A DNA stretch of 64,000 bases from DATLZU01 sp051293835. Lineage in GTDB: Bacteria > Nitrospirota > Nitrospiria > Nitrospirales > Nitrospiraceae. A program made the position numbers and the translations under genes. Shown in pieces: positions 9,237 through 15,810 of this stretch (position 1 is its first letter; each line of letters starts with the position of its first letter). The stretch lies in assembly GCA_051293835.1 (NCBI GenBank), contig JBPKMA010000004.1, positions 186,001-250,000 of the forward strand. Direction: 5' to 3'. The notes under the pieces were generated by a model. That model did not search any database. It had not been told where the DNA came from and saw only the letters and a list, made by a program, of their open reading frames with translations.

Positions 9237-9912
9237 ATGGAGTACAACGAGGACGCGACCCAGCGGGCTCACGAAGCAGTGGACGCTGTCACCGTGCCAA
9301 GTTGCATCAGGTCCTCGCCACGTTCATTCGCCTGCTTGGCGACTTCGAGCTTGCGGAAGACCTTCGCATGACGCTTTCGCGGCGGCGATCGAACAATGGG
9401 AGCAGAACGGCGTGCCCGCTAATCCCCGCGCGTGGCCCATTTCGGCTGGTCGCTTCAAAGCCATCAACGGGATGCGCCGCCGTGCCCGGTACGACACGTC
9501 GCTGGCGGGCGCGAGCGCGCGCCTCGCGCCGGTTCGGCCCGTACACGCTTCAAGCGGCCATCGCGGCGGTGCAGGCCGAGGCGCCGAGCGCCGCCGAAAC
9601 GGACTGGCGCAGATCGCGGGACGGTATGACGTGTAGTTACGGGCGGAGCCGTCGCCCGTGGTTGAGTTGAACCGGGCAGTGGCGGTGGCGATGCGCGACG
9701 GACCCGCTACGGGCTTGGCGGTGGTGGTTCGCCATCCTGGCACGCGGCGATCTGAGGGACTACCATCTCGCTCACGCAGCCGGGCGGACCTGTGCCGCAG
9801 CTAGGGAGAACAACCGAGGCTCGAGCCTCGTCCCACCGCACGCTCGGTTTCACACGGCAGGAGCGGAGCGGCGGTTTCTGGAACGACGGCTCAGCGAACT
9901 GCCCGATGGAGC
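9237..9912 (+). pseudogene. ECF-type RNA polymerase sigma factor, degraded
   Basis: Pieces match an extended ECF sigma factor with a C-terminal TPR-like domain. The start is at 9237 (MEYNEDATQRAHEAVDAV), then KLHQVLATFIRLLGDFELAE in another frame and region 2 IEQWEQNGVPANPRAWPISA with AGRFKAINGMRRRARYD. After a gap come PYTLQAAIAAVQAEAPSAAE, AEPSPVVELNRAVAVAMRDG and LGRTTEARAS. The middle section (sigma region 4) is deleted and several frameshifts are present. It would have redirected RNA polymerase to target promoters; it cannot do so now. The nearby VOC fragment is a usual partner. Confidence 0.7.
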
Positions 9913-9924
9913 GTGATCCGAGAT

Positions 9925-10029
9925 TCACTTCTTCTTATCCTGGGAACCTTCTGCAAACAGCAGCCAGGCCAGGACGACGAAACCGACTGCGACCGCCGCA
10001 ATGGCCAACCAGGTGCCGAGTTTGTCCAT
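9925..10029 (-). CDS. 34-aa single-span membrane peptide coupled to the YbgC gene
   Basis: The start codon overlaps the stop of the upstream thioesterase gene as TGATG, indicating translational coupling. The 34-residue product has a short N-terminus (MDKLGTW), a continuous hydrophobic helix of about 20 residues (LAIAAVAVGFVVLAWLLF) and a charged tail ending DKKK. It therefore looks like a small inner-membrane protein. No family is recognised; size and topology resemble small accessory membrane peptides. Supporting it as a gene are the coupling, the clean single-helix composition and the lysine-rich end; against it is its small size. Confidence 0.5.
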   Translation of the reverse strand: MDKLGTWLAIAAVAVGFVVLAWLLFAEGSQDKKK

Positions 10030-10445
10030 CAATGCCCTCGCTCGACCGGCGCTTGCAGCGCTTCCACCAGCCACGGATCCAACCGCTTCACCTTGCCTTG
10101 CAGATCCACGGTCACCAGTTTCGTCGAGCCTTCTACGACGACGCGCCGGCTGGCCCGTTCCCGGATCACGTGGCTAAAGGTCAGGGAACTGCGGCCGATG
10201 TCCGCTAACTTTGTTTCCACGCTGAGGACTTCGCCGTAGCGGGCGGGAGACCGATAGTCCACGTCCGCATGGACCACCAGAAACTGCGTGCCGTTCTTCA
10301 ATAGGTCGACGACCGAGATGCCGCGCTCTTCGAGATATTCCGTTCTCGCCCACTCGAAATACCTGAGGTAGTTGGCGTAGTACACCACCCCGCCGCAGTC
10401 CGTGTCTTCGTAGTAGATGCGGATGTCCACGTCAGCTACCAGCAA
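10029..10445 (-). CDS. ybgC: YbgC-type acyl-CoA thioesterase
   Basis: A 138-residue hot-dog-fold thioesterase of the 4-hydroxybenzoyl-CoA thioesterase/YbgC group, hydrolysing acyl-CoA (or acyl-ACP) thioesters in the cytoplasm. The diagnostic N-terminal block YYEDTDCGGVVYYANYLRYF at residues 11-30 contains the catalytic Asp in EDTD, followed by EWARTEYLEERG. The rest (VVHADVDYRSPARYGEVL; LTFSHVIRE) has normal family length. In many Gram-negatives ybgC neighbours tol-pal genes; none is present here. A 34-aa membrane peptide is coupled at its 3' end. Confidence 0.9.
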   Translation of the reverse strand: MLVADVDIRIYYEDTDCGGVVYYANYLRYFEWARTEYLEERGISVVDLLKNGTQFLVVHADVDYRSPARYGEVLSVETKLADIGRSSLTFSHVIRERASRRVVVEGSTKLVTVDLQGKVKRLDPWLVEALQAPVERGH

Positions 10446-10558
10446 GACGCATGTGTCTGGATAGTCCTTAACGCCACTTCCTTTGGGCCTTTCTCTCCTT
10501 GCCTTGTACGGTCTGACCTAACACCGTCCCGCGTTTCTCACCGGTCGCGTCCATTGCG

Positions 10559-11821
10559 CTAGAGGTTCAACACCGGGAACCTCGGCAGCGCCGCTTCGTT
10601 CACATCCGCCAGCTTGAGGACGATCTCGTAAAGCTGCTGCACCCGCTCGGCTTTGATCGGCTCAAAACCGTGGCCGAGCACCGCGTGGTCGGCTGCGTCG
10701 AGGAGCGGTTTCATTTTCGGCCATTGGGCAAGGAAGGTCTGCCCCATGTGATCTCCCAGTCCGGCCAGCGTTCGGAACTGGCTCTGAAGCGGCAGCTTGT
10801 ACTTGCCGTCCACGTCGTCGAGGTAACAGGTCCGGCAGGTCTCCCGCAGCGCCTGCGGCAACTGCTCGGGTTGCACGTCCCAGGTCTTGATCTTGTACTG
10901 TTTGAACAGCTGCCGCTGCGCGAAAGCCTCGAGAGCCCGGACCAAGACCGCCATCGCGGCTTCGGTGTTATGATCGACGTCGGCACGCCGGCGCGCGTGC
11001 GCGAGGAGATCCAGCGCGACCCCTTCCCTGACTTCCTGCGGATCGAGCACCATCCGTTCGAGAAAGCCGGCGTTCGCCTTGATCGCCGGCAGGACCGACT
11101 TCAAGCCCGGAGGCCCGCCCCACAGCGACGCCATCTCCAGCGCCTTGAGCGAGGTCTTGAGTTTCTCCCACGCGGGCCGATACTGAAATTTCTCCCAGAG
11201 CCCGTAGCCTTCGGCGAGATCGGCCAACGCCCGATAGAGCGGTTTTTGTCCGCCGCTGACGCGCGTCTCGATCTGGCGGAACAGCGCCGCTGCGGCGCCG
11301 AACTCCCCTCGATTGAACAACTCGCAGGCTTCCCGGCGGGACCAGACCGCCGCCTCGTCCCACGGATTGCCTTGCACCCACACGTACGTCTGTCCTTCGA
11401 CGCTTACCCTTTCACCGTCGGATGACGGACCGGTGACGAGGCGCAGCATCGTCACCACCCGCGAGGCATAGGGCATGCCCGCCAGCGACAAGGCGGCGGC
11501 CATCGCCGGTGTGGCGCCGGTCAGGTCCGTCATCAGCTCGCCAGGGTGCACTTCCCAGGTCCGCAGGAGATCGGGAAGCGAGCGCGCCAGCGCCTGATGG
11601 CACGCCAGAAAGTGCTGGGGATCCGGCGTCACGATCCAGTCCCATCGGCGTGGCATCTGGGCAATCTTCGGCTGGATCGCGGTCTCCACCAACGATTTCG
11701 CCGACTCCGGCACGAAGAGGCACAGCGATTCTGGCTTCAGACGGTTAATCGCATAGACCGCCGCCGGTGCATCGTCCGTGACCGCGATCAGCAGGGCTTT
11801 GACGGGACTCTCGGCCGCCAT
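10559..11821 (-). CDS. Orphan CARF-domain protein, TIGR02710/Cas02710-like, with altered motifs
   Basis: A 420-residue protein resembling the Cas02710 (TIGR02710) family of CRISPR ancillary proteins, which bind cyclic oligoadenylate through a CARF domain and carry a C-terminal HEPN-type RNase region. The CARF Rossmann fold spans about 7-160 (VKALLIAVTDD at its start; MTDLTGATPAMAAALSLAG at 97-115). A helical linker with ACELFNRGEFGAAAALF (165-181) follows, then RRRADVDHNTEAAMAVLVRA (277-296) and the terminal LGHGFEPI (382-389). The usual TGGTK of CARF is TGATP here, and the usual R-N-x-S-x-L-A-H of the HEPN site reads A-D-H-A-V-L-G-H, so the catalytic Arg is missing. No cas gene or CRISPR array is in the window. 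ATG 11821 is preferred over GTG 11893 because a promoter (TTGATC-N17-TATAGT) ends just before it. Confidence 0.75.
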   Translation of the reverse strand: MAAESPVKALLIAVTDDAPAAVYAINRLKPESLCLFVPESAKSLVETAIQPKIAQMPRRWDWIVTPDPQHFLACHQALARSLPDLLRTWEVHPGELMTDLTGATPAMAAALSLAGMPYASRVVTMLRLVTGPSSDGERVSVEGQTYVWVQGNPWDEAAVWSRREACELFNRGEFGAAAALFRQIETRVSGGQKPLYRALADLAEGYGLWEKFQYRPAWEKLKTSLKALEMASLWGGPPGLKSVLPAIKANAGFLERMVLDPQEVREGVALDLLAHARRRADVDHNTEAAMAVLVRALEAFAQRQLFKQYKIKTWDVQPEQLPQALRETCRTCYLDDVDGKYKLPLQSQFRTLAGLGDHMGQTFLAQWPKMKPLLDAADHAVLGHGFEPIKAERVQQLYEIVLKLADVNEAALPRFPVLNL

Positions 11822-11831
11822 GACGGGCGGG

Positions 11832-11860
11832 ACTATAGCATCCGCCCTCGACTTGATCAA
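11832..11860 (-). promoter_or_regulatory. Predicted sigma-70 promoter of the CARF gene
   Basis: On the minus strand TTGATC (11860-11855) and TATAGT (11837-11832) are separated by 17 bases, and TGC precedes the -10 as an extended element. Transcription would start about 3-4 bases before ATG 11821, predicting a nearly leaderless mRNA. No Shine-Dalgarno sequence lies before that ATG, consistent with this. Confidence 0.5.
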
Positions 11861-11886
11861 CGCGCCTGCCCGGTTGCCCACCTCGT

Positions 11887-11915
11887 TTGACACGGATTCC
11901 CTCGTCCCCTACAAT
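11887..11915 (+). promoter_or_regulatory. Predicted sigma-70 promoter of gmhA
   Basis: TTGACA at 11887-11892 is a perfect -35 and TACAAT at 11910-11915 a near-perfect -10, with exactly 17 bases between. The gmhA ATG at 11924 begins eight bases after the -10, so the transcript should be leaderless or carry only 1-2 leader bases. No ribosome-binding site is present. Confidence 0.65.
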
Positions 11916-11923
11916 CGCCCCTC

Positions 11924-12502
11924 ATGAAAGATCGGATTATCAAGGCGTTCGAGGAGAGCGTGGAGGTCAAGCGCGCGTTCGTGCTGGAGCACGCCGACCG
12001 GATTGCGCAGGTCGCGCAACTCATCGGACGAGCCTTCCGCGAAGGGCGCAAGGTGTTGCTGTTCGGCAACGGCGGAAGTTCTACCGACGCCTCTCATATC
12101 GCCGCCGAGTTCGTCGGCCGCTATCACCGCGACCGGGCTCCGCTGCCCGCCATTGCGTTGGCCGCCGACATGGCGGCGATCACTTGCATCGCCAACGATT
12201 ATGCCTACGACGAAATTTTCGCCCGGCAAGTCCGTGCGCACGGTCAGAAGGGTGATATCGCCATCGCCATCAGCACAAGCGGCAACTCCCCCAATGTGCT
12301 GAAAGGTGTTCAGGCGGCGAAGGAAGCCGGCCTCATGACGATCGGCTGGACCGGCGGGACGGGTGGGAAGCTCGCAGGCATGGTGGACTACCCATTCGTT
12401 GTGCCCTCAACCGTGACGGCCCGCATCCAGGAGAGCCACCTCACGCTCGGGCACGTGCTGTGCGAGTTGATTGAGGACCAGGTCTTTGCGAAAGACGCCT
12501 GA
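11924..12502 (+). CDS. gmhA: Sedoheptulose-7-phosphate isomerase
   Basis: A 192-residue cytoplasmic SIS-domain enzyme converting sedoheptulose 7-phosphate to D-glycero-D-manno-heptose 7-phosphate, the first step of LPS heptose synthesis. The SIS signature is seen as LLFGNGGSSTDASHIAAEFV (residues 46-65), then the second phosphate-binding block AIAISTSGNSPNVLKGVQAA, and the C-terminal catalytic region RIQESHLTLGHVLCELIED with Glu and His. Length is typical. It is transcribed from the strong promoter just upstream and overlaps or abuts the next gene. The matching nucleotidyltransferase rfaE2 lies 2.8 kb downstream. Confidence 0.93.
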   Translation: MKDRIIKAFEESVEVKRAFVLEHADRIAQVAQLIGRAFREGRKVLLFGNGGSSTDASHIAAEFVGRYHRDRAPLPAIALAADMAAITCIANDYAYDEIFARQVRAHGQKGDIAIAISTSGNSPNVLKGVQAAKEAGLMTIGWTGGTGGKLAGMVDYPFVVPSTVTARIQESHLTLGHVLCELIEDQVFAKDA

Positions 12503-13499
12503 GGGAGCGCGCGAGCCGGTTCTTTCCCGGGCCGCCATCCCACCCATCAACGTTGCCGATCTCAAGACCTACCCGCTGAAGCGGCGCCACAGCAAAGTCT
12601 GCCTTTCCGATTTTGCGACGTCCTGGAAACGCGGCGGCACGTTCAAACAGTTCCTCAGAAGCCTCCCCGACATCCTCGCCGTCAAGACCCTGCGCGAGGT
12701 CGTGGGCGCCATCGCGCAGGCACACCGCCGCGGGAAACCCGTGATCCTTGGCATGGGCGCGCATCCGGTGAAAGTCGGACTCAACCCCGTCATCGTGGAC
12801 CTGATGGAGCGCGGCGTGATCAGCGCCGTCGCGATGAACGGCGCCGTCATCATCCACGACTTCGAGCTGGCTTTGATGGGCCACACGTCGGAAGAAGTGG
12901 ACGCGGAGATCGACTCAGGCCGGTTCGGGATGGCGGAAGAGACGGGCCGCCTGTTGAACGAGGCCATCGCGCGAGGGGTCAAGGACGGCCAAGGACTCGG
13001 TGAGGCGGTCGGCCACTACATCAACCGCTACAAAGGTCAGTTTCCGAACCGGGCCACCAGCATCCTGGCGACCGGAGCAAGGCTCGGGATACCCGTCACG
13101 GTCCACGTCGCGTTGGGCACGGACATCATCCACATGCACCCGTCCGCCGACGGGGCGGCGATCGGCGCCGGCTCGCTGTTGGATTTTCGCCGGTTAGCCG
13201 CGGTCGTCGCGGGCATGGAAGGCGGAGTCTATCTGAATCTCGGATCGGCGGTCATTATGCCGGAAGTCTTTCTCAAGACGGTGGCGCTGGGCCGGAACCT
13301 GGGGCACGACCTCCGCAACATCACCACCGTCAACATGGACTTTCTGTCCCATTACCGGCCCATGACTAATGTCGTTCGGCGGCCCACGCAAAAGGGCGGA
13401 AAAGGGTACACGCTGATCGGCCATCACGAGATCATGTTTCCGCTCCTCGCGGCGGCGGTTCTGGAGGAACTGGCAGACCGCCGATCTCCCCGACGGTGA
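12471..13499 (+). CDS. Deoxyhypusine-synthase-like protein of unknown role
   Basis: A protein of about 340 residues with a clean family pattern but no settled function. Visible blocks are GKPVILGMGAHPVKVGL, VAMNGAVIIHDFELALMG, SGRFGMAEETGRLLNEA, VTVHVALGTDIIHMHPSADG, GGVYLNLGSAVIMPEVFLK and TNVVRRPTQKGGKGYTLIGH. The glycine-rich stretches and overall plan recall the NAD-binding deoxyhypusine synthase superfamily, but a bacterial eIF5A substrate is not expected, so the activity is open. The start is uncertain: TTG 12471 overlaps gmhA by 32 bases, TTG 12486 is an alternative. Tight linkage to gmhA and proximity to rfaE2 suggests a link to heptose or nucleotide-sugar metabolism (inference). Confidence 0.7.
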   Translation: MRTRSLRKTPEGAREPVLSRAAIPPINVADLKTYPLKRRHSKVCLSDFATSWKRGGTFKQFLRSLPDILAVKTLREVVGAIAQAHRRGKPVILGMGAHPVKVGLNPVIVDLMERGVISAVAMNGAVIIHDFELALMGHTSEEVDAEIDSGRFGMAEETGRLLNEAIARGVKDGQGLGEAVGHYINRYKGQFPNRATSILATGARLGIPVTVHVALGTDIIHMHPSADGAAIGAGSLLDFRRLAAVVAGMEGGVYLNLGSAVIMPEVFLKTVALGRNLGHDLRNITTVNMDFLSHYRPMTNVVRRPTQKGGKGYTLIGHHEIMFPLLAAAVLEELADRRSPRR

Positions 13500-13506
13500 C
13501 ACCGCC

Positions 13507-14130
13507 ATGTCGGCGCTTTCGACCGCACACCTCCAACGTACCTGGGGGGAACTCAACACCCGCTACTTCGGCGGGACATTGCCGCCCATCGAGATCCGCT
13601 GGAGCGCGCGCCTCACCGCCTCAGCCGGCATGTTCGTGAGCCAGGTCGGACCAAGGGCCAGATCCGGCAACGGCGCGGATAGGCGGCCCGAGCGACGATG
13701 CATTCGTCTTTCCATCCCGCTGCTCCGGCGACTGCCCAAGCCGCGTTCCAGCCTGGAACGTGAGGTGGTCAGGACCCTGGCTCATGAGATGATCCACCAG
13801 TGGCAGTTCGATGTGCTCAAGCGCCGCCCCGATCACGGCCCGGAGTTCCGCCGCATGATGGAAGTCATGAACCGCGACGGGCTGGCTGTCACGATCTATC
13901 ACAGCCTCGCCCAGGAAGTGGACGCGCTGTCCCGCTATGCCTGGCGCTGCCAGGACTGCGGGCGCGTCTATCGTCGGCAGCGCCGCACGATCCACCCCCC
14001 CCGCCACCGCTGCGGCGCGTGCTTGGGACCGCTCCGCGAACTGCCGGTCGCCCAGCGTCTCCACCCGCTCCCGCCACGCCGCGAGTCCGGCGTGTCGATT
14101 CAGCTCACCCTGCCGTTGTCCATCACCTAG
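13507..14130 (+). CDS. SprT-like zinc metalloprotease
   Basis: A 207-residue SprT/Spartan-type protein. The HExxH zinc site is HEMIH at 93-97 in VRTLAHEMIHQWQF, with the third ligand probably His110 (PDHGPEF). A C-terminal zinc ribbon uses Cys148 and Cys151 (CQDCGRVY) and Cys169 and Cys172 (CGAC). The eukaryotic relatives digest DNA-crosslinked proteins; the bacterial function is less certain. The start at 13507 lies eight bases after the previous stop, so it is probably co-transcribed. A run of eight C residues at about 13995-14002 lies in the zinc-ribbon coding region and could be prone to slippage. The C-terminal 30 residues are Pro/Arg rich and variable. Confidence 0.82.
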   Translation: MSALSTAHLQRTWGELNTRYFGGTLPPIEIRWSARLTASAGMFVSQVGPRARSGNGADRRPERRCIRLSIPLLRRLPKPRSSLEREVVRTLAHEMIHQWQFDVLKRRPDHGPEFRRMMEVMNRDGLAVTIYHSLAQEVDALSRYAWRCQDCGRVYRRQRRTIHPPRHRCGACLGPLRELPVAQRLHPLPPRRESGVSIQLTLPLSIT

Positions 14131-14429
14131 TCCCGTTCTTCTTTCCTGTCCTTGCCTCTCTTCTCGGACACCGCTTTGTTCACGGCACCCGCGGCGGCGC
14201 TGGTCGCCTTGGAGATGCCCTTGCCGACCTCGTCGCCGACGCGTTTGATGCCCTCCAATACTTCCGGGATCGGTTTCGGCAGATCTTTGACGCTAATGTC
14301 GATCGTGCTCTTCGACCGGTCGGATTTCTGCCGGTCGGTGGCCTTCTCGGCAGACTCGGCCGCTACAGGCTCCGAAGAGCCGAAGACTATCGCGAGCGCG
14401 ATGAGAACGGGAAGGCAGGCTCGTCGCAT
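14127..14429 (-). CDS. Small exported lysine-rich protein
   Basis: A 100-residue protein with a signal peptide (MRRACLPVLIALAIVFGSSE, cleavage probably after VAA at about 24) and a charged mature region. ISVKDLPKPIPEVLEGIKRV is followed by a helix with Gly/Ala (EVGKGISKATSAAAGAVNKA) and a Lys/Arg/Glu tail. It is probably periplasmic. No family is recognised. It converges on the SprT gene with a 4-base overlap of the ends. The signal peptide and amphipathic composition support it as real. Confidence 0.55.
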   Translation of the reverse strand: MRRACLPVLIALAIVFGSSEPVAAESAEKATDRQKSDRSKSTIDISVKDLPKPIPEVLEGIKRVGDEVGKGISKATSAAAGAVNKAVSEKRGKDRKEERD

Positions 14430-14981
14430 AGTGGGTTGACCTCCGGATAGACTAGTGAAAATGAATGACTAGTGGCTAAGAACGAACAGTCCATGGTGAT
14501 TCGGGGACACCCGTCCAATACACATGCCCCCACCTCTCCTCTTCCACAGGAAAAGGGGATGAAGAGAGGCAGGAACTACCGGCTTTTCATATCCACTGCG
14601 AGCTCTGAGCTGAGCCGCGGGCTCACAGGGGCTATTCATAAACAAAAGGGCCCATCATCCCTGCAATTGATGAGATCGCGGACGCTCCGCTTGGGCTCAG
14701 TTGCGGTTCGGCTTTGCCGGGCGGGAGATCAACCAGCAGCCGCTTGACCAGCCGCATCATCAGTACGCCGTTTTCAATCTCGCATTCCACACGTGTGTGC
14801 CGGACTCGAGCTCCTGATAGCGTTTCCGGAAGTGAAACCGTGGATCTTCCCATGGAATAGGCCGACAAAGAGCCGGTAATGGCGGTGACCACCTAACCAT
14901 GCGCTTGGGCAAATCGGACGCTCACGGCCACCTCCACGGTTTGTCGGTGTTCCGACGGCAGTCCCATGGCACGAACGATCG
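14430..14981. other. Intergenic stretch with no supported gene
   Basis: About 550 bases between two small minus-strand genes. Short minus-strand frames exist (for example 14632-14892, containing HTRVECEIENGVLMMRLVKR) and may be remains of a coding sequence, but no family is recognised and the neighbouring frames are interrupted. A direct repeat GACTAGTG occurs near 14450 and 14467. No convincing promoter or terminator was found. Confidence 0.3.
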
Positions 14982-15167
14982 TCACCCGGGCCGCCTGCCA
15001 TCCGGCGGTCGGACCGAGTTCAAGAACGCTTCCAGCTCCTGGATCACCACATCCTGCTCCTCGCGGGTGAGCTTGTCCCAGTGTTCTCTCAGCGGTTCGA
15101 AGTACCGCCGCAGCGATGTGTAGAGGCTGTAGACTCGGCCGCCGCGCTCGTCGGGAATCTCCGCCAT
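14982..15167 (-). CDS. Small conserved-looking cytoplasmic protein (61 aa)
   Basis: Starting at ATG 15167, which has a strong AGGAGGGG ribosome-binding site nine bases upstream, the product begins MAEIPDERGGRVYSLYTSLR, continues RYFEPLREHWDKLTREEQDV and ends in an acidic amphipathic helix and a Pro/Arg tail. It is soluble and mostly helical by composition. No family is recognised. Coding support comes from the ribosome-binding site, the balanced composition and the helical heptad-like pattern. The frame extends 18 codons upstream, but those residues are less protein-like. Confidence 0.55.
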   Translation of the reverse strand: MAEIPDERGGRVYSLYTSLRRYFEPLREHWDKLTREEQDVVIQELEAFLNSVRPPDGRRPG

Positions 15168-15307
15168 GAAAAACAACCCCTCCTGAGTTTGAATGTAGGA
15201 CCGTGGGGGGAGTCTCGTCAACCCGCCGAGGGCTGTTTCCAGTTTCGCGCCGTTGATCGCGCGGCAATGCTCTCCACCCGACTAGGATTCCGGATCGTTG
15301 AACGGGT

Positions 15308-15802
15308 ATGATGGGGGCTGTGATCGGCAAGATCAAAAGCAAGTCGGAGCTCGCGGCCATTTTGGAAGACCTGCGGCGGCAGGGCAAACGCATCGTGTTC
15401 ACCAACGGCTGCTTCGACCTCATGCATGTCGGCCATACCCGGTACTTGCAGGCGGCGCGTGAACTGGGTGACATCCTGGTGGTTGGCGTGAACAGCGACG
15501 CGTCGGTCCGCTCGCTCAAGAAAGGGGCCGGACGCCCGATCATCCCCCAAGCGCAGCGGGCTGAGGTCCTGGCCGCTTTGGCCTGCGTGGACTATGTCGT
15601 GGTGTTCGACGAGCCCGACCCCGTGGCTTTGATCGAAGCCCTGCAGCCTGACGTGCTGGTCAAGGGCGGCGATTGGGCGCCGGACCGCATCGCCGGCCGC
15701 GACGTCGTCGAGGCGCGCGGCGGGCGGGTCTTGACCATCCCGCTCGTGCCCGGCGTGTCCACCACAGCCTTGGTCGAACGCATTCAAGCGATCAAACCGT
15801 AA
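15308..15802 (+). CDS. rfaE2: D-glycero-beta-D-manno-heptose 1-phosphate adenylyltransferase
   Basis: A 164-residue stand-alone version of the C-terminal half of HldE. It transfers AMP from ATP to D-glycero-beta-D-manno-heptose 1-phosphate, giving ADP-heptose for LPS. The cytidylyltransferase-like signature is explicit: VFTNGCFDLMHVGHTRYLQA with the HxGH motif, then VGVNSDASVRSLKKGAGRP, VLAALACVDYVVVFDEPDP and VLVKGGDW. A kinase half (rfaE1) is not in the window. The start may be 15308 or the adjacent ATG 15311. It is followed after eight bases by mfd, so the two are probably co-transcribed. Confidence 0.92.
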   Translation: MMGAVIGKIKSKSELAAILEDLRRQGKRIVFTNGCFDLMHVGHTRYLQAARELGDILVVGVNSDASVRSLKKGAGRPIIPQAQRAEVLAALACVDYVVVFDEPDPVALIEALQPDVLVKGGDWAPDRIAGRDVVEARGGRVLTIPLVPGVSTTALVERIQAIKP

Positions 15803-15810
15803 CTCGCGCT

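Noticed and set aside
10446..10558. CRISPR array or cas genes next to the CARF gene
   Set aside because: Neither this gap nor the flanking genes show regularly spaced repeats; no Cas1/Cas2/Cas10-like protein is present in the window.
13995..14002. C8 run in the SprT gene as phase-variation site
   Set aside because: It lies within coding DNA for a conserved zinc ribbon whose frame is intact, and no regulatory reason is visible.
14632..14892. Minus-strand 86-codon frame resembling the end of an Hsp20-type protein
   Set aside because: Only ENGVL-like residues recall that family; the alpha-crystallin core is absent and neighbouring frames give no continuation.
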